Shown here piece by piece: positions 62,011 through 64,000 of a stretch of 64,000 nt of DNA (the first letter of the stretch is position 1; the number at the start of each line of letters is the position of its first letter). The stretch lies in NCBI GenBank assembly GCA_001897155.1, contig MKSF01000029.1, forward strand, positions 1 through 64,000, in the 5' to 3' direction. The notes beneath the pieces were generated by a model, which saw only the letters and a program-made list of their open reading frames with translations, had not been told where the DNA came from and searched no databases. Origin of the DNA: Bacteroidetes bacterium 47-18 (GTDB lineage Bacteria > Bacteroidota > Bacteroidia > Chitinophagales > Chitinophagaceae). Position numbers and translations under genes: made by a program.

Positions 62011-62664
62011 TTATAAATTATTAAACATTCCAACATCAAAGCGCACGAGGCTGTCTACTACTTTGTCGGCTATGGCAAATTTAGGATTATTTATGTTATA
62101 TTCATCAGGTACCGCCACTACTTTCATCCGGGCGGCCTTAGCGCTGATCACCCCGTTAACGCTGTCCTCGAAGGCCACGCAATTCCAGGAGGGCACCTCC
62201 AGCATGGCAGCGCATTTCAGGTACACCGCGGGATGTGGTTTACCCAGCACCTCGTGTTCTGCGGAGACGCATACCTGGAAATAGTCGTAGATACCGAAGT
62301 GCTTCAGCAGGGTCTCCATCATATACTGCGGCGAGGAAGTAGCCACACCCATAGGCATCCCGGCATCTTTCAACTGCTGCAACAGCTCCTTTACACCCGG
62401 CATCAGGCGGCTTTTCTGCACAGACAGGGCCACAATATCCTCCACGATCTCACCGGCCAGCCCGTCCGCGGATATATCAGACTCCCAGCCGAACCTTTCC
62501 CGCCAGAAGGCGGTCACCTCATTGATACGCAAGCCGGTAGTGTATTTAAAAAAATCGCTTCTGATATTCACCTTATGGCGCCCGGCTATCTTCAGCATAC
62601 TTTCGCCCCACAACGGTTCCGTATCCAGGAGCAGGCCGTCCATATCAAATATTGTTGCTGTCAC
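62011..62664 (-). CDS. HAD-family sugar phosphatase (HxpB-like)
   Basis: Motif I FDMDGLLLDTEPLW, motif II in GVATSSPQYMMETLL, motif III Lys in VLGKPHPAVY, and motif IV FEDSVNGVISAKAARM are all present, as in the beta-phosphoglucomutase/HxpB subgroup that dephosphorylates hexose and deoxyhexose phosphates. The frame opens at a TTG (62691); the GTG at 62664 places motif I at the usual distance from the start and leaves a 20-bp overlap with uvrC. Confidence 0.88.
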   Translation of the reverse strand: MTATIFDMDGLLLDTEPLWGESMLKIAGRHKVNIRSDFFKYTTGLRINEVTAFWRERFGWESDISADGLAGEIVEDIVALSVQKSRLMPGVKELLQQLKDAGMPMGVATSSPQYMMETLLKHFGIYDYFQVCVSAEHEVLGKPHPAVYLKCAAMLEVPSWNCVAFEDSVNGVISAKAARMKVVAVPDEYNINNPKFAIADKVVDSLVRFDVGMFNNL

Positions 62665-64000
62665 GATCTTGTTTGTTTTTAAAATATTCAAAAATGAGTT
62701 GTGCTTTCTTGGTGTCCACTATCCCGTTCAGCTCCTCTATGGTAGCTGCGCTGACCCTTTTGACCGAACGGAAATGCTGTAAGAGGGTCTGGGCTGTTTT
62801 GGCCCCTATCCCCCTGATATCCTCCAGCTCGTTCTTAATGGTGCCTTTGCTCCTGGTTTCCCGGTGGAACGTGATCCCGAAGCGGTGCACTTCATCCCTG
62901 ATCCTCCTGATAAGCAAAAGGCTCTTGCCGTTAAAAGGCAGCCTCAGGGGTTCCGACTGCCCCGGGAAGAAGATCAGCTCCTCTCTTTTGGCCAGTCCCA
63001 CTACGGTCATCCTGCCGACCAGCCCCAGCTCGGTGATGCTTTCCATCGCGGCGCCCAGCTGCCCCTTACCCCCGTCTATGATGACCAGCTTAGGCAAAGG
63101 CTGCCGGTCTTCCAGCATCTTTTTATACCTTCTTCTGACAATCTCCGCCATCGAGGCAAAGTCATTGATCCCCGTTACCGTTTTGATGTGAAAGCGCCGG
63201 TAATCGTTCTTGGACGGCTTCCCGTCCCTGAAGCATACCATAGCCGCTACCGGGTAAGCGCCCTGGAAATTTGAGTTGTCGAAACATTCAATATGATCGG
63301 GGAACCGGGTCAGGCCCAGGTCTCCCTGTAATTCCAGCAGGGTATTTTCCAGCGTTTCGTCCGTTTGCTGCTGCAGGAGCAGGGACTTTTTCTTTTTTAC
63401 CTGCCGGATGAAAAATTCATTGTTCTTAAAGCTGAGCTCCAGCAGTTTCTTTTTGTAGCCGGTTTTAGGTATGGTCACTTCCATATCCTTATCCAGGGTT
63501 TCAATAGCGAGGTGGGTGACCACTTCTTTAGAAACAGACTGCAGTGTCCCGTGCAGTAACGCTACTGTATGGGACAGGATGTCCTTAGGCGCTTCATCGC
63601 CCAGCTCCAGGGTGATGGCCTCGTTCCTGCTGTGGATGACCCTGCCGTCTGCCACCACCATAAAGTTGACATAGGCGACATCCTCCTGCAGCACGATGCT
63701 GGCCACATCCAGGTTGCCCAGGTGCGCGTTGACCACGGTCGATTGCGCCTGGTGATAGCTCAGTTGATCCAGCTTGTTTTTGATCATCTGCGCTTTTTCA
63801 AAATCCAGCTCGGCCACGTATTCCTGCATCTGCTTTTTCAGCGATTGCACAATACCGCCCAGGTTACCTTTGAACACCTCCCGGATATAGTCGATATTGG
63901 CCCGGTACTCCTCTTCCGTCTGCCAGCCGACACAGGGCGCCTTGCAGTTGCCTATATGGTATTCCAGGCAGGGCTTGAACTTGCCGGATCTGATATTCCC
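62645..64000 (-). CDS. uvrC: excinuclease ABC subunit C, partial (5' end beyond window)
   Basis: The coding frame runs off the right edge. Its first visible codons encode FKPCLEYHIGNCKAPCVG, the family's zinc-free Cys motif after the GIY-YIG domain; then the UVR helix (VAELDFEKAQMIKNKLDQL), the RNase H-like endonuclease domain (IECFDNSNFQGAYPVAAMVCFRDGKPSKNDYR) and the C-terminal helix-hairpin-helix repeats (ELEDIRGIGAKTAQTLLQHF). UvrC makes both incisions in nucleotide excision repair. About 450 residues are present out of about 600. Confidence 0.97.
   Translation of the reverse strand, partial: GNIRSGKFKPCLEYHIGNCKAPCVGWQTEEEYRANIDYIREVFKGNLGGIVQSLKKQMQEYVAELDFEKAQMIKNKLDQLSYHQAQSTVVNAHLGNLDVASIVLQEDVAYVNFMVVADGRVIHSRNEAITLELGDEAPKDILSHTVALLHGTLQSVSKEVVTHLAIETLDKDMEVTIPKTGYKKKLLELSFKNNEFFIRQVKKKKSLLLQQQTDETLENTLLELQGDLGLTRFPDHIECFDNSNFQGAYPVAAMVCFRDGKPSKNDYRRFHIKTVTGINDFASMAEIVRRRYKKMLEDRQPLPKLVIIDGGKGQLGAAMESITELGLVGRMTVVGLAKREELIFFPGQSEPLRLPFNGKSLLLIRRIRDEVHRFGITFHRETRSKGTIKNELEDIRGIGAKTAQTLLQHFRSVKRVSAATIEELNGIVDTKKAQLIFEYFKNKQDRDSNNI

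Overview
The window is chromosomal DNA of a Bacteroidota bacterium, most likely order Chitinophagales. This rests on type IX secretion sorting domains of both classes (A and B), many SPII-type lipoproteins, repeated matches to the Bacteroidota -7 promoter element TAnnTTTG, an IcmF-type fused acyl-CoA mutase, and REP-like intergenic arrays of a kind I associate with this group. The core is moderately GC-rich; 19.1-26.5 kb is visibly AT-rich and foreign-looking.

Layout. 1-496: the end of a CRISPR array with 47-bp repeats and 30-bp spacers, type II-C in character (no cas genes in the window). 0.6-5.5 kb: small exported or lipoprotein genes, a secreted Cys-phosphatase, and a phytanoyl-CoA-dioxygenase-like gene broken by one amber codon. 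6-9.5 kb: membrane protein, VOC protein, rifampin ADP-ribosyltransferase (arr), YdeI-like protein. 9.8-13.4 kb: a compact five-gene operon (small exported protein, beta-lactamase-fold hydrolase, SdpA/DUF5819-like, HTTM/SdpB-like, DCC-family CxxC protein) that looks like a peptide-toxin maturation system. 13.5-18.5 kb: two large T9SS cargo proteins and an unknown protein.

19.1-28.2 kb is an accessory island. It holds a type II restriction-modification operon (XRE controller, C5 methyltransferase, LAGLIDADG-like protein, PD-(D/E)xK nuclease, DUF3644 protein), an IrrE-like pair, and an XRE/SymE-like toxin pair. These cassettes are separated by strongly structured non-coding elements and by recurring dif-like sites (a CCTATAA half and a TTATGTTAA half). 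The island ends beside the 3' end of a tRNA-Leu(CAA) gene.

28.5-64 kb is mostly core: SRPBCC protein, MoxR ATPase with DUF4350 protein, an NAD(P)-binding protein, icmF, an outer-membrane barrel, miaA, yidC, an aminotransferase, a PNGase F-like T9SS enzyme, an AraC regulator divergent from an aldehyde dehydrogenase plus DUF779 gene, an MBL hydrolase, a nadC / lipid kinase / mazG / NtrY-like kinase run, a nucleoid protein, dps, and a leftward polysaccharide and repair cluster (uvrC, HAD phosphatase, UDP-glucose dehydrogenase, UDP-xylose synthase, CpsB-like phosphatase). Two tandem REP-like arrays lie at 41-42 kb and 45.7-46.4 kb.
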